DNA of 64,000 bases from Vespula vulgaris (GCF_905475345.1 NC_066600.1:62001-126000); one strand, 5' to 3'. Positions 47,499 through 61,100 are shown, numbered from the stretch's first letter. A program made the numbers and translations. Notes: generated by a model not told the origin, from the sequence alone.

Positions 47499-50180
47499 GC
47501 AACATTACTATCAATTAGGAGGTTACCAGCCGTCCGAACGAAATAGTCCAATCGGTAAAGGAAGCCGATCCGCCTACCTTCACCAACAACTTCTGGCCCA
47601 TTACCAATTGAATCGCCTTGCCAACGGACTTGGTCCGATCGATCACTTCGACTACGTTACCGTACAGGCTCCGTTCGAGCCACATCTTCAACATCCCAAT
47701 GGTCTTCCGTTCCCTGGACGTCCGGAAATCTTGAATCTTGAACAACAAGGCCTACAACAACAGGAATTGAGCGAGGCTGTGAAGACTTTGGAACAGAGAT
47801 TGATCGAAGCCATCGACTCTGGATATGTTCAAACTTCGCAAGGCGTTCTATTATCCCTTTACCAACCGCAAGGCTTAAACATTCTTGCCGAATTGATTCA
47901 AGGAACTGGCAAGAGCGTAAATCCAAGGTACGATTCAATCGACATAGGATAGACTTTCCATTATGGAAATAGCGAGATTGAAATAGTACATCTGTTATCT
48001 CTCAAATAGATACTATGGCAGCCTTCAAGCAGCAGCTAACCAACTCCTTGGCAACGCTCCCCATGTTCAAAATATTTACGACTATACGCCATCCGTTTTG
48101 GAACATGCCGAGACATCTGTTCGCGATCCAGCCTTCTACCAACTTTACCAAAAAGTAATCAATCTCTACAAGCGTTATCAAAAATCCTTGCCACCGTACC
48201 AATACAACGATCTCGTTCTTCCTGGCGTTACCATCCAATCCGTTGTTGTCTCCCCATTGACGACTTTCTTCGACGAGTATTACGTGAGCCTTAACGAGGT
48301 AACCGTTCAAGGACAAGAGCAAGGAATTCAAGGTGGACAGAACGGTCAACAAGGACAAAATGCTCAAGAAGAACAGCAACAAGGCTCGCAACAAGGACAA
48401 CAGCAAGGCGTGCAACAAGGACAGCAGCAAGGACAACAGCAAGGACAGCAGCAAGGACAACAGCAAGGACAACAGCAAGGACAACAGCAAGGACCAACCG
48501 TTCAGGCTAAACTAATGAGATTAGATCATCACCCGTACAGTTATCAAATCACCGTTCAAAGTCAGAGATACATCCCCGGCGCGGTCGTTCGCGTCTATCT
48601 TGGACCAAAACACGATTACCAAGGGCAACCAATTAGCATATCTCAACACAGACAATTATTCGTAGAATTCGACCAGTTCGTTCACGACCGTGCGTATGAA
48701 ATTCTTCCAGAGTCCATCATAAAAACATTCATTTTCATCATAATTTTGTTTACAACGAAAAAGAAATGATTTCCGTTCGTATATGATTTAATTTACAGTG
48801 CAACAAGGGCAAAATGTTATCATTAGGAACTCCCAACAGACGCCAGGACGAAGCTACGACTATCCATCGACGCAAACCATCCAAGAAGGCGTTAACGCTG
48901 CCATTAACTCTCAGCAGCCATTATACATCAGCAAAGTAATGATTTGTTTCAAGAACGAGATTAAGGCAAATGAAAATGCTAGTTGATAACGATCGCACGT
49001 ATATTTACAGCCACAACACATCTATGGGTTCCCTGCCAGGTTATCACTTCCCAAGGGTACTTACAACGGTTTACCACTCCAGCTTCTCGTAGTGATCTCC
49101 GCTCCAACGGTACAGCAGAATTCACACTATGGACCAGTCGTCCAACCAGAATATCAGAATTACCAGGAACATTACCAGATAGTAGGAGCTAAAGAGTATC
49201 AGCAGCAACAGGGGCAGCTGTCGCAGATGCAGAGTGTGAAGAAAACCGTAGAAGTTTTGCCCGAGCAAAATAATCTAGGACAATTTATCGAAGGTGGTGT
49301 TCAATCAGTGGAAAAAAGATCAAGTTGGTCGCTACTGGATAAGGTTGATCGCATAAAAAATTTCTTATTTCCAGCCATCGACACAGAACACAGTAATTTT
49401 TACGCGAAAAAAGGACAATCTCCGTACGGCCAAGTAAAAGTTAATCAGTATGGGCACGTACAGCAGCAATTGCATCACCAATACGTACAGCAACAGCAAA
49501 ACCCTGGGCAGCAACAATCGGCCGTTGGCGTTCCAGGCGGAGTACAAGCTGGCGTACAAGGTATGCAAGGTAGGGGGGTACAAGGAGTCATTGAAATAAT
49601 GAGTAACGGTATAAAAGGTATCGTGCCTATACACGGCGTGCAAGCTGGCGTGCAAGCTGGCGTACAAGCTGGCGTACAAGAAGGCGTACAAGCGGGAGTA
49701 GAAGGGCAAGTAGGCGTACAAGGAGTAGTGCAAGGAGGTGTGCAAGGAGGAGTACAAGGAGGAGCACAAGGTGGAGCGCAAGGAGGTGTACAAGGTGCTA
49801 TATACGCTTCCAATACGATCGGCTGGCAAGGACAACACGGTTCTCAAGGTCAACACGTTGATTGGCACAGCCAATACGGTTGGCTAGGACAACAAGGACC
49901 GTCGGCGCAATATCATAGCAGCGGAAAGACGCACGCGGGTGGATATCAAGGCGTCTATCAAACTGGCAGCCAAGCTGCTCAGGAGCAACAAGTCGATAAC
50001 TACTACCAGAACAGGGACATTTCCGATGTCATCGGTGGTGCCATTTCTCTCGACGGCAGACCCTACGGTTACCCATTGGACAGACCTCTTGCTTCCAGTG
50101 CTCTTGCAGTTTCCAACATTTACGTTTGCGACGTTGACGTCAAACACGAGGGTCAACCCACCAATATGATCAACCAGTAA
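46342..50180 (+). CDS. Hex110: Hexamerin 110 (glutamine-rich larval storage protein)
   Basis: Seven exons, 46342-46417, 46595-46938, 47025-47309, 47380-47927, 48010-48689, 48799-48935 and 49011-50180, give 1079 residues; honeybee hexamerin 110 is of similar size. A signal peptide (MRYTFPLLTLVALGAAIA) precedes a hemocyanin N-domain. The middle domain includes QYYFDSRIIQEAEK and YDYTPSVLEHAETSVRDPAF. The C-domain has FDQFVHDLQQGQNVI and a terminal RPYGYPLDRPLASS. The copper-site His residues of hemocyanins are not conserved in the parts I read, as expected of hexamerins. Three low-complexity insertions expand it: Gln/His at ~235-275, a QQG repeat at ~520-570 and a (GVQ) repeat in the C-domain. 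It is secreted by fat body into haemolymph as an amino-acid store for metamorphosis and reproduction. Confidence 0.95.
47380..47502. repeat. CAG/CAA repeat encoding poly-Gln/His in Hex110
   Basis: Starts at the first base of exon 4 and runs about 40 codons of Gln with interspersed His (CAT) and Glu. Confidence 0.95.
48340..48492. repeat. CAGCAAGGA repeat encoding (Q-Q-G)n in Hex110
   Basis: Tandem nine-base units CAGCAAGGA/CAACAAGGA, most regular at 48414-48490. Confidence 0.93.
49540..49795. repeat. GVQ-type minisatellite in Hex110 C-terminal exon
   Basis: Imperfect tandem 12-base units reading Gly-Val-Gln-Ala or Gly-Val-Gln-Gly. Most regular at 49636-49700 and 49720-49795. All variation keeps the frame. 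Confidence 0.9.
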
Positions 50181-50672
50181 TACCGTCACCGAAATACTTG
50201 TGACTAGTGTATTATATCGTAGCGATTTGAATTTGATCTATGTCACACTTAAAAATAACACGCATTACGGGAATGTTTGCGTGTGTGTCTGTCTCTGTGC
50301 GCGTACCTCTTGATACGAAAAAGATAAAAAAGGAATGATTAATATAGAGAAAGCGCAATAAATAAATTGCCATAAAGACATATTACGACAGAATTCTTTT
50401 CCGATATCTATCATAGATTCCGCTACCGATATTGGATCTTAATGCGAGATCTAACGCGTTTCAGGATACGTTGAACTCGTTTCTCTTTCTTTCCGGTTGG
50501 ATAAAGGATCATTTTATTAGGAAATTACGCTAGTATAACGAACGCTGATCTTGACGGAGTTCTCTCCTTCTCTCTCTCTCTCTCTCTCTCTTTCTCTATC
50601 ATTAATATCGGTCTTTTGTGATGTTTTCAGGAAATGAAATCGTCATTTTCGTGACAGACTCCTTTCCCATCC
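50181..50672. other. Convergent interval between hexamerin and troponin C
   Basis: 3' UTRs of both genes; AATAAA-type hexamers at about 50358. A CT tract lies at 50569-50591. No gene seen. Confidence 0.55.
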
Positions 50673-51270
50673 TCACTCGCCTGTCATCATTTCCATGAAT
50701 TCTGTAAATAATTACATGCAGATAGAAGTGTGGCCAGAAGGTAGACACGTCACGTTACTTCGAAGACATCTTAAATCCGATGTGAAAGGTAGAAATGTTA
50801 AAAAAGTAATGTATACGCGTACCGTCAAAGTCCACCGTTCCAGAACCGTCTGTATCGATTTCAGCGATTATGCCGTCAAGATCGGAACTAGTTAATTTGT
50901 CATCTAACGCAGCTAAAATTTCTTTCAGCGTAGCCGTAGTGATATAACCGTTTCCTTCTCTGTCGTACAATCGGAAGGCTTCCTTAAGTTCCTCCTGCAT
51001 CGCTTCGGCGTCTTCTTCTTCGAGAAATCGTCCTGCGATCCTACAGAATCCATCAAAGTTCACCTTGCCCGTACCTTCGGGATCGTTCTCCTCTATTATC
51101 GCATTCAGTTCTCCATCGTCGAAGAGTTGACCCATCGTGTTCAATATCGTTGATATCTTGAGGGTATCGATGAAGCCGCTCTTCGTTGTGTCGAACATTT
51201 GGAAGGCTTTACGCATTACCGCCATTTTTTGCTCGTCTTCCTCCTTCAATTGATCGATAAACGAACACAT
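50673..51270 (-). CDS. Troponin C, insect muscle isoform (TpnC4/type III-like)
   Basis: Two coding exons, 50823-51270 and 50673-50701, give 158 residues. The end reads DFDEFMEMMTGE after splicing, the standard insect TnC C-terminus. It has the four-EF-hand layout with RFLEEEDAEAMQEELKEAFR linking the two lobes. Loop 1 (DTTKSGFIDTLK) and loop 3 (DREGNGYITTAT) lack the acidic residue at position 12, as in all insect TnCs. Loop 2 (DPEGTGKVNFDG) also ends in Gly. Loop 4 (DTDGSGTVDFDE) is intact. One functional site is the pattern of the flight-muscle F1/TpnC4 isoform. The N-terminus MCSFIDQLKEEDEQ is an assumption; a separate tiny first coding exon upstream, usual in this family, could replace the first residues. 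Confidence 0.9.
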
Positions 51271-53500
51271 GTTAACATCTTAAGAAACGTTTTACTTTTC
51301 GAATAGATCGATAAAGACTTTTTTATTTTTTCAGCCTTTAGGAAGAGGGACGAAAAGTGGGGGAGGGAGAGAGAGAGAGAGAGAGAGGCAAAGAGTAATG
51401 AATATAGGCAAAGAGAAGAAGGATGGAGATCCTTACCATGATCACGCTTTTTCTCGCACGGCCGACGATCGATACCTGAAGAGACGACGGTTCTTCCGTC
51501 TCGCGTTATATGTAAGACTTCCTCCGCGTCTGGTGAAACAGCTAGAAAGAGCCGCGGCCGATGATTTTCGGCTCAAAAATAGAGCCCCGCCGCGAGGAAA
51601 AATGAAATATGTTATAAGTGGGTAACGCACGAGTTCTCCACGCGTGCGTTGTTAGATGACGAAGACGATCCTTAAGTCTGTGTGTGTGTGTCTGTCTGTC
51701 TCTCTCTCTCTCCTTCCCTGTCTGCGTTGCGTCGCGCTAAAAGTTATTTCGTTAAACGCAAAATACAGTCTAACGAGTCTGTGTACAGTCCTCGACTAGC
51801 GCATTAGCATAGCATTCTTAGTTCGCTGCCCACGCAGTCTGTCCCTGCAAACGATTACAAGGCGCGACGTTACCTGGCATGCGGTACGATAAAAATATAT
51901 CGAGTCCCTCTCGTCCTCGAGTACTTGGAGCACTTTGAGCACGATTCATCATCGTCCGTGCATTTTCCAGTCACGGAAAATTAGGTCGGCGCAGATCGTT
52001 TTTCTCTCGTACCCTGCCACACGAGTATCACGTAATAGACGAAACAATTAGTCAATTCGACGTGTTGATTGCGTCTTGACGACAAGATGAGCGGAACGGT
52101 CATCTGATGCAAATCGGATCATTATCGTAAAGGCGGAGCTTTTTTCATTAACGTTGCCGTTACGTTGAACGATAGCTGCGAATTGGACAGCAACATTTCC
52201 TGTGCCAAATGTTTCGAACGTAAAGAGAACGATGCCAAAAAGAGAGCTCGCGCCGTAGAACGCAAGAGGGTGGATAGCGCGTTTCTCATACCGTTCACAG
52301 TTCCTTCTATAAATCTTTATTGACCCTATATTTCTATACAGGATCTAGGCCGCATTTGATTCGAAGGTTGCGTCCCTTGATAAAAATTCATTCGGGACAT
52401 ATAGAAATGATGAAACTACGAAATATGAGTGCTTTTGCATCGTTGAAAAAATTTTATAAATTTTTGTTTACGAATCATTACGTCGTCGCTTTTATTCTAC
52501 GGCATCTCATCGGGTTTTTACGAGTCTTTTTTTTTGAATTTCTTCTTTTTTGCTGTTTGAGGCACGCATAGACGTAGACACAGTCTTTTTTTGAAAATTT
52601 TGAAATGGTCGTGTAATATCTCGGAGGAATGGCCTTGGTTCTTCTTTTCCAATTTTAACCGGAATTCCGTTCGAATGGCATAGAAAGAGTACTACATATG
52701 TAGTCTTTTTCATAATCTGACACGCATAAACGTGTTTATGGTTATTTCGGACGTAGGATTATGCAAGGAGCATAGTACAGGAAAGAGATCGTTAAACCGT
52801 GGCGACAGTTTTATCATTCGGTTGTACTTTCATTTTTGTGGTTTACGTTTACTCACATCTTATCCATATCCGTCGTCAAAGTCGGAGATGCTTCGCGAGC
52901 GAAAGGTGGCCAAAGGATTCGCCAAAGGATCCCCATTCGAAACTCGGTGATTTGCCAAACAAACATGGCGACGCAAAGTGTGTCCTACCATATGAGCGTA
53001 AAGGTCGGTACGCAATATGCGCGACGGTAGGCGATATGCGTTTCCACGCGTATCTGAAAACTCAGTCAATCGAGGTACTCGTTGATTACGATTCAATGCG
53101 AAATCTCGAAGATCTTAAAAATTTCTCTTGAATCAATTACGGAGCATCTTTAATTTGTCAGAGAATAAAGAGAATCGTTGATATATCGTAATTCTTCCAA
53201 CTCGTTTTCCTCTCAAAGTACCTTTATCTCTTAATTGGAATCGATTAAATTTTTTACGAGAAAAAATCTCTCGTACAAACGTAAAAAGATCTCCATCATA
53301 TTTAGCACGATGCGTGACAACAAGTCGAGGGGATTGATGTATTCTCGAAATAATAATACTAATAACGCGTAATAACGATGAATTCGATTTTCGCGGGCTC
53401 CCTCGACAAGTTCCGATTCCTCTCGTTCCGCGGTTCAATTTGGGGCGCCAGGATTCGGAAGTAGTCGGCGGTAATCGGGAATAGTCGGAAGTACTCGGAG
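51271..53500. other. Divergent region upstream of troponin C
   Basis: Expected to contain the troponin C promoter and non-coding first exon. A GA tract is at 51364-51387 and a TG/CT tract at 51678-51714. Open frames here (for example 52799-53131) have no recognisable domains. The DNA is less AT-rich than the 5-10 kb region. Confidence 0.5.
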
Positions 53501-53995
53501 TTGCGTGGCGCGGCGTGGCGGTCGGGCATCGCCGGCCGAACGCGAACGATCAGTGATGGCCGCGGGGCTGCCGAGGCGCGGGTCGTATCGACGTCTGACC
53601 GGCTCGTTTATTTATCGCTCTCTCTCTCTCCCTCCCTCCCTCTCTCTCTGTCTCGTACTACGCGATACGTTCTCGCTTCTGCGTTCGTCGAGAGAGCGTT
53701 CGTAGGAGAAAGAAAAACGGCTTCGTTTCGATTCGACTCGAAACGTGTTAGCTCTTCTAAAAGGTTTTCGTCGAACGCCATTCGCACTTTCTGATTTTTC
53801 ATTCTCGATCGACTGCTTTTAGTACCGAACATTTTCAATGGTTGTTGTTGCCTTGTGATTTCCGTGCCACCGCCACGATACGCCAAGTTCGTGCGTGTCG
53901 CGTTCAACGAAGCAAGATAGATGTAGGAAGAGGAAGAGGCAGCGTGGGCACGGTGTTTTCAAGATTCGCAAAGCTTTCCTCCAAGAAATATCCAG
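53501..53995 (+). other. Candidate non-coding first exon of dystrobrevin
   Basis: A GC-rich, CpG-rich block (about 53440-53600) lies at the left, and a strong donor CCAG|GTAAGTC ends it at 53995/53996. The dystrobrevin ATG exon has an acceptor at 57625-57626, just before its start codon, so an upstream 5' UTR exon is required; this is the best candidate I see. Start position is approximate. The open frames within it are not conserved-looking. Confidence 0.4.
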
Positions 53996-56900
53996 GTAAG
54001 TCTATAAATCCAAAATACGATAAAACCAGGCACGACAACTCTGCGCGTACGAGTCTCGAATCGCTAGTTTCTTAGCTCGACCGATTGCGACAAGAGACAC
54101 TAATTATTGGCTCTTCTCGCATTATTTCTCTCTTCGCTCGCCTCGTCGTCTCTTCCGATCGTTGTATCCTTATTGAATAGCGTGTCGATGGTGAGCGATG
54201 CGATTCGCCAAGAAATATCATCGGATAAAGCGGTCGAAGGAATGGAAGGAGAGGTTAAGTCTTTCTACTTCGTGCGGGGACCGATCTTGGCACCTTCTTT
54301 CACTTTTAAATTCTTTTTCATATTTTTTGCACGGATTCTAACCGTTCTCCGATCTCTTTTCGGATTAAATTTATAAAGTAAACGATTTTCTTTCGGGATT
54401 TTCCGTCTATCGTGCATCGGGGAGAGAAAAGGTGTCTGTGTGTGTGTGTGTGCGTGCGCGCGCGCGCGCGTGTATTTATTCTCGTCTCATTATCGGCGTG
54501 TGTACCAACGTCGCTAACGTCAAAGAATAAGTCGCGTCGAATGCGATTAAATCGTATTTATGTATGCATATTGCTAACGCGATTTAGCGGTCGTTGCTCG
54601 TAAACGCGCAGGCACTTACACGCGCGCACACGCATGTATCGGAAGCGTCTTGAGGAGAACAAAGTTAACTCGGATATTGAATAACGCAGATGGATGAACG
54701 TACGAAAGTGTAATCGACGATGCCATTAGTTTCGTAAAGAGCTCGATAACTGCATTGCGCCGTATAACGAGACGGTATAACAATCGAATTTCCTCGACGT
54801 TTCCCTCTTTCGCGAATAGTACATTCGACTCATCACGCGACTTGCTTCGTTCCTCGTTACGTTTGAAAGCTACGAGACGATACAAGTTTAATACTGTCCG
54901 AGACACGATACGCTCGTGAGTTCAACGAACTCTCTTTCCCATTCATGCCGTCGTAGATAGACTCGGAATTGTTCAAAGTTCTTTTGCGACTTTTCTATGC
55001 TTGCGTTACTAAGCCTGGAGTTTCGACGTGCTCGAGAATATCGAGAAAGTTTGTTCGTTCGGTTAGCTCCTCGAGCGGAATAAAGATCGAGACGCGAGCA
55101 TCGATGGAGAAGAAGAAAATCGTTCCAAAAGCGATCGAGTGAAATGGGATAGATTTGTTGTCGCGATCGTTTCAGAGACACGTAGACGATATACGTAGAC
55201 GTGTACATCTCTGTACATCCCGATCGTGTCTAGGGTTGCTCCATCCAAAGTTGGCCGCGCCTTTTGGTCGGCTATCCCATTTCGCGCGTTCCTTTCTACG
55301 GACCGAAACGCTTTTCTCCCGTGCGTTCCGCATTCCCGAGCGTTCCTATGTCTCCTCGGCCGATCTTATACGCCCCCACCTGGCCCACTTATCGTATTGA
55401 TTCAAACTTGGCCACTCGCTCCTTCGCTTCTTCCTGCTTCAGCTTCATTTCTTTCTTTCTCTTTTTCCTTCTCTGCTTTTTCCTCTCCCCTTCCTCCTCC
55501 TCCGCCGCTTCCTCTTTCTTTCTTCTCTTCCACTTTTGACCCTCTCTCCATCTCTAGCTCGCTTTACCGAGCATTTTCCAGTTTTTGCGTTCGCTTTTTT
55601 TTAACAACGTCGACGATAGCACAAAGTCTGATGTGTCGAAGATCGAAAAAGTGGCGGGAAATACTTTTTAACTATCCACGATGGCGGCGCTGGGTACACA
55701 GAGAGAGAGAGAGAGAGAGAGGGTTTGGAGATTGGGCAGCTTTGAAAAGTACGATTCCAAGTTCGCTCCAGCGCTTAATGAAACGGGAAAAGTGGTCGAC
55801 GATCCGAAGGGAGGGGAAAAGGCTGGAGGGTGGTTCACCCTTCTGCGCAAAACATCATTTTCCATCGTATCGCGTTTCGCGTAACGAGACTCGAAAGACT
55901 CGCGAGGAAGGTCACTCCCCGATATCGGAGATCCTCCTCATTTTTACGGCTCATTTATTTCCAATAACGAGTCGATTAAGTATCTTCTCGATGTTTTCAA
56001 CCCTTTTCAGAGTATCCCGATCGTCTTTCTCAGCCGTCTCCGTCCAATTATTTATTTTCATTTTTTTTCGAGGAAATAAATATCGGATAGATCTTTCGAA
56101 AGGCGATAATAATCGTGCTACTAACGAATATGACATAACTTGTTATGGCGCCCAAGTAAAACGGTACTAAACAAGAGAATAGGAATTATCGACTCTTTCC
56201 AAGAACGAACGATTAACGTGCTATTCTCTCGCGTTAACGAACTTTGATTAACGAGATGCATTCCGTGTTGCGGAAAGACGTTGTTTCGTTTCGATTGGTC
56301 GTTTCTCTAAACGACGACGTTGGTCTCTGTCGTTGAGATATGGCGTTTCTTTCCTTTGTCGAAGAGAGCACCTGTCTCCGTTTCTATTCGGCCAGACGAC
56401 AATCGAGCCAGAGAGGGTTATATGCTACGGAGTTATCGATCTTTCTTTCCTCGTTGCCGCTAAGAAAGCCTTTTTCTTGCAAACGAATGCAAATTTCCTA
56501 ATAATTCTCTAAAATTTATATCATCCTATCTCTCTCTCTCCTCCCGCTGCTCCCCCTCCCTATCGTTCGTCGAATCTTACTCTATTTATTATTACATTTG
56601 TTATTTTTAATATATCCTTGTTTTGCACGCGATGTTGGCGAGTCGACGCCGTCCGTTCATTGAAATATCGGTGCCGTCATTCGCGCGCTTTGATATTCCG
56701 ACCGAACGAGCTCGTCGTTTTTATTGCATAACCTTTGGGAGGAGAAAATAAAAAAAAAAAAGAAAAAAAACTATTCTTTGTCGTTCCACGATAAAGAACG
56801 ACAGAATAGTCATCGATGACCACTAAAGAACGAACGTCCTTCCTTCGAAACGCAAGATTTTCATTTAGCATGCGAAAAGATACGCTCAATGATTTCTAGA

Positions 56901-57630
56901 TATCGATACCGTCTTTGTATCTCTCTTCGTATAAAAGTTTTTCAAATGCAAACTATGCGTCCTTGTAACAATGTTCTCCGTGTTTTTTCTTTTTTTTTCT
57001 CTTTCTAAAAAGAATATAACAAATATCAAAGTCGTATCGCGTATATAAGGAATAATGTATGTAAAAAAGTGAAATATTAAGCACGCGTATCTCGGGCAGA
57101 GATAAAGGGACGTGCTTGAAAAGCTACATTCTCAGTCGCTTTCAAAGGATCAACCTCGATGATGAAAGGCGAAAGCGAGAGATGCCTAATCAAAGGAAGA
57201 GATATGCGCGTCGTTAATTAGCTAAAAGGTTTGAAAGAGACCGAGTTTTTAACGTTGCTTTGCTCGTTACTAGTCGGATATTTTATTGGCACGATGTTTT
57301 TTTCGATAATCCACGCGCGGGCGTGTATGTGTCCGAACGATCGATAACTCGATTTTCGCTCATATGTGTGTGATCTCGGTGTGTATTCTCTTTCTCTCCC
57401 TCCCTGCCCCTCTTTTTCTCTCGCGTTAGGCCTCCCAATTGCAGCTTCAGCCTTATCCGCATCTCGTCAGTCTGTAAAAATAATTCGAGCATGATGGAAG
57501 ATCGCGAGGAGGAGCAGGAGCCGGTTACGGAGAGTAGATCGGGAAAAAACGGGATGTCTTTCCAAAGCAAATGAATGTAGGATCGTCCAATTTGATCGTC
57601 CGAATAATTGCTTTTTTCTTTGTTAGGAAA
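53996..57630. other. Putative dystrobrevin 5' intron
   Basis: About 3.6 kb before the coding start, with a (GT)/(GC) tract at 54430-54470 and pyrimidine-rich stretches at 55440-55560. Two open frames (55226-56170 and 55681-55884) are discussed as findings. The acceptor TTTGTTAG ends at 57626. Confidence 0.4.
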
Positions 57631-60600
57631 ATGGCGGAAGAGGTCGCAGGAGGTTCTAGCAATAGCAGCAGCGGCGAAGCCAGCAGATTGCAGCTTCTGC
57701 AAGAGATGCGCCAACAAAACTTTGACAGCATACGATTCGCTTCTTATCGTACAGCTTGCAAGCTTAGATTTATTCAGAAGAAAGTTCACTGTAAGGATCA
57801 CGTGCTCGAAACCTTATTAAGCTGTTATCGTGGCATCTATTCAGTCGATATCTCGATTCTTTTCTTACAGTGCACAACGTAGACATATGGAATGTGATCG
57901 AAGCGTTTCGAGAAAATGGCCTAAATACTCTGGAGCCGTCTAGTACGTTGGGAGTATCTAGGCTAGAAACTCTCCTGTCTTCCTTGTTTCATGCGCTTAA
58001 CAAGAGGGTGCCGGTGTCTCAACAAGCCAAAGTCGACGCTACCACGGCGCTGTTGATGAATTGGCTCTTGGCGGCGTATACCAGTGGGTACGTTCGAGAA
58101 CGACAAGTTTCGCTGCGTTATGATTCTCACACGGATCTCTTTTTCTTTCTTTCTGTTCTCTTCTCTTTTCTTTCCTTCTTTTTTACTTTCTCTCTCTCTC
58201 TCTCTCTCTCTCTTCCCCCTCTCTTTCTTCTTTTTTTTTCTTCTTTTCCAGGGAAAATAATAAGATATCCGTATTTTCGGTGAAGGTGGCATTGGCCACG
58301 TTGTGCGCTGGGAAGCTCATGGACAAGTTTCGATGTGAGTCGTCATTATTTTTCTCTCCTATTCTTAAAGACCAAAGGATGGCAATATTTGAGAGACAGA
58401 CGAATGTAACGTCGAATCTCGTGTTCGTGCAGATATATACTCGCAAATATCCGACGGTAACGGACACATGATACACTGGAGGTTCGCCGACTACTTGAAA
58501 GAGGTTTTATCGTTAACGGCAGCGGTCTACGAGTCACCGTCCTTTGGATATTCGGAGGGCCTCGCCAACACCATTTTTCCCCCTGTAAGTTTCTCCTTTC
58601 GTTTTTCATTCGAGGCAGTTCCCACCAATTCCTCCTCGTTTCATTTCCAGAATTCCAAAGTGACGGTCAATGATTTTCTGGATACGCTCATGTCCGATCC
58701 CGGGCCGCACTGTTTGATTTGGCTCCCGTTGTATCACAGAATGGCGGCCGTTGAAACGGGTAAGTATACCCGTATCGATCTATTATTATATCCATTCGGT
58801 CCTTAAGAAAGTCTCGTTCGTTTCAGTGGCTCATCCCATCATGTGCGACGCCTGTCACAAGGAGAATTTTACCGGTTTCCGATACAGATGTCAAAAGTGT
58901 CATTCTTATCAACTATGTCAGGATTGCTTTTGGCGTGGTAAAGTTTCCGGGACTCATAACAACGATCACGAAACCAGAGAGTACAGTAGTTTTGTACGTA
59001 GCAGCCTCGTTAGATTCTTTTCCGTTCACCTTAATTTATATCTTATATCTGTAGTTCGTTCGATCGACTCGGTTAATTAAGCCCTCGCGTTCGCTCTAAT
59101 TAACGATAATATTTCCGTCGACAGAAATCGCCGAGCAAACAAATCGGTCATTCCTTGCGCAAGAGCTTCAGATGCGTTCCCGAAAAGGGGAAAAACAACA
59201 TACCTAGATTTCCGGAGCAGCCAGAGAAAACGTTGGACTTGTCGCACATAGTGTGAGTGTCTCTTGAGAAAAAAGATCGAATAGTATTTGGTCTAGAATA
59301 TCTCGACGGTGGTATATAATGTTGCAATTGGTATGAATTCACTGCGTTGCAGCCCACCGTCGCCTTTACCATCTCACAACGGTTTTCCAGATCCAAGTTT
59401 CATGGCTCCCTTCGATTCCGGATCCATGGATAGCCGATCTACCTTGAGAAGGTAAGAACTGGGACGAGTCTTAGTTCCTTTATTCACTTTTATCTTTGCT
59501 TTCTACGAGACTTCGCATAAGAACGTCACGCTTTACTTACTTTTTTTTTTACGTTCCTTTTTTTTCTTTTCTGGTATATCGTTCAGTATGGATAGTTCAA
59601 GACTGGACGACGAACATAAATTAATAGCACGATATGCACAAAGGTTGGCACAAGAAGCTAGGACCATGGTAAGTCGACTAACGCTTATTTACCTTCTCGA
59701 GTAGTACGTTCTTTCTTTCTTTTCTTCTTTATTTCTTTCTGTCCGTCCGTCCGTCCGTCCGTCCTTCTTTCTTTCTATTCTCCTCCTCGAAACCTAATGT
59801 AACGAGCAAGTGTGTATTTTTAATAATCGATCGATTTTACGCAAAGTAATTTGGAGCACGAGAGAGATACGTTTCAGCGATAATTCGATTTAACAAATTC
59901 GATTAAAACTTTTCGCTGATTCATCATAATGTGTCAGAACTAATTTTGAACTCGTAACGACTTCGACAGCCACGTACTACGTCCAGAATGTCGCAAGCTG
60001 ACCAAGCGGTAAGTACTGGCCGTTAAGAAATCTAATCGCGTTACAAATGCTTTACTCTACGTTCCTTCCCAAGTTCGATTATTATGTTTTCTTTTCTCTT
60101 TTCTCTCGTATATAGGGTAGAACACCGTCGGACGCCAATTTGGCATCGTTGGACGCATCGAGAGCGCAACGTGAACTTATATCGCAGTTAGAAGCGAAGA
60201 ATAAAGAAATAATGCGAGAAATTGCAAGGTTAAGGTATACCTGTGTCGTTTATCTTCCTTTATATCGAGCCTAAACCTCCAAGTCATCCCGTCGAACCAT
60301 CCTAGAGTCACGCATGTTACAACGACATTCAGTTGAGCTTGATGTCTCTTTGGTTGCATAGCAAAGCATATTAGAGGAGAGAATACGATCTATACTTTGT
60401 CAAATACGATACATCGATTGTATAAATATTCATTCGTCGAGACGAAAGAACTCGCGCTTTAGATTCACATGCGTATATATACTTTTCTTCGTACTCATAA
60501 ATTATTTTAACGGTGGAGAAAGAAAAAGAAGATAGAAGGAAGAAAGAATCGATTCTCTCACTAAACTTTTTATCTTTTTATATTATAGGAGACAACAAGA

Positions 60601-61053
60601 GATAGAGGCGGCAGGATTGGAGAATCCTGCTCTCATGTCGGAGTTGAGAGCATTGAGACAGAGAAAGGATGAATTGGAGACTCATTTGGCGACTTTGCAA
60701 GATTCCAGGAGGCAATTGATGGTTCAATTAGAAGGTCTTATGAAAATGTTAAAGGTGCGTGAATCGATCGGATAGGGAAGAGAGCGTTGTTGTTTAAAAC
60801 AATTTTTCTCCTAGTTCTCGAAGCAATTCTTTAGACTACTTGTCAAAACTTTCTCTTGTAGAATCATCAGGCATCTCCTAGATCAACCCCAAACAGTTCG
60901 CCAAGGAGCACGAAATCTCCTCCGTTACCTCCTGGTACAGTGACAAGTAGTAGATCGGCACCAGCCACTCCAGGTGGAACGTTGTCAACGACTCCTCAAC
61001 AGCAACAACCGCAACAGCAACAACAACAGCAGCAGCAGCAGCAACAACAACAA

Positions 61054-61100
<47 letters not shown>

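Noticed and set aside
49365..49874. Minus-strand frames rich in Cys/Thr/Pro opposite hexamerin
   Set aside because: Antisense shadow of the GVQ repeat in the hexamerin last exon.
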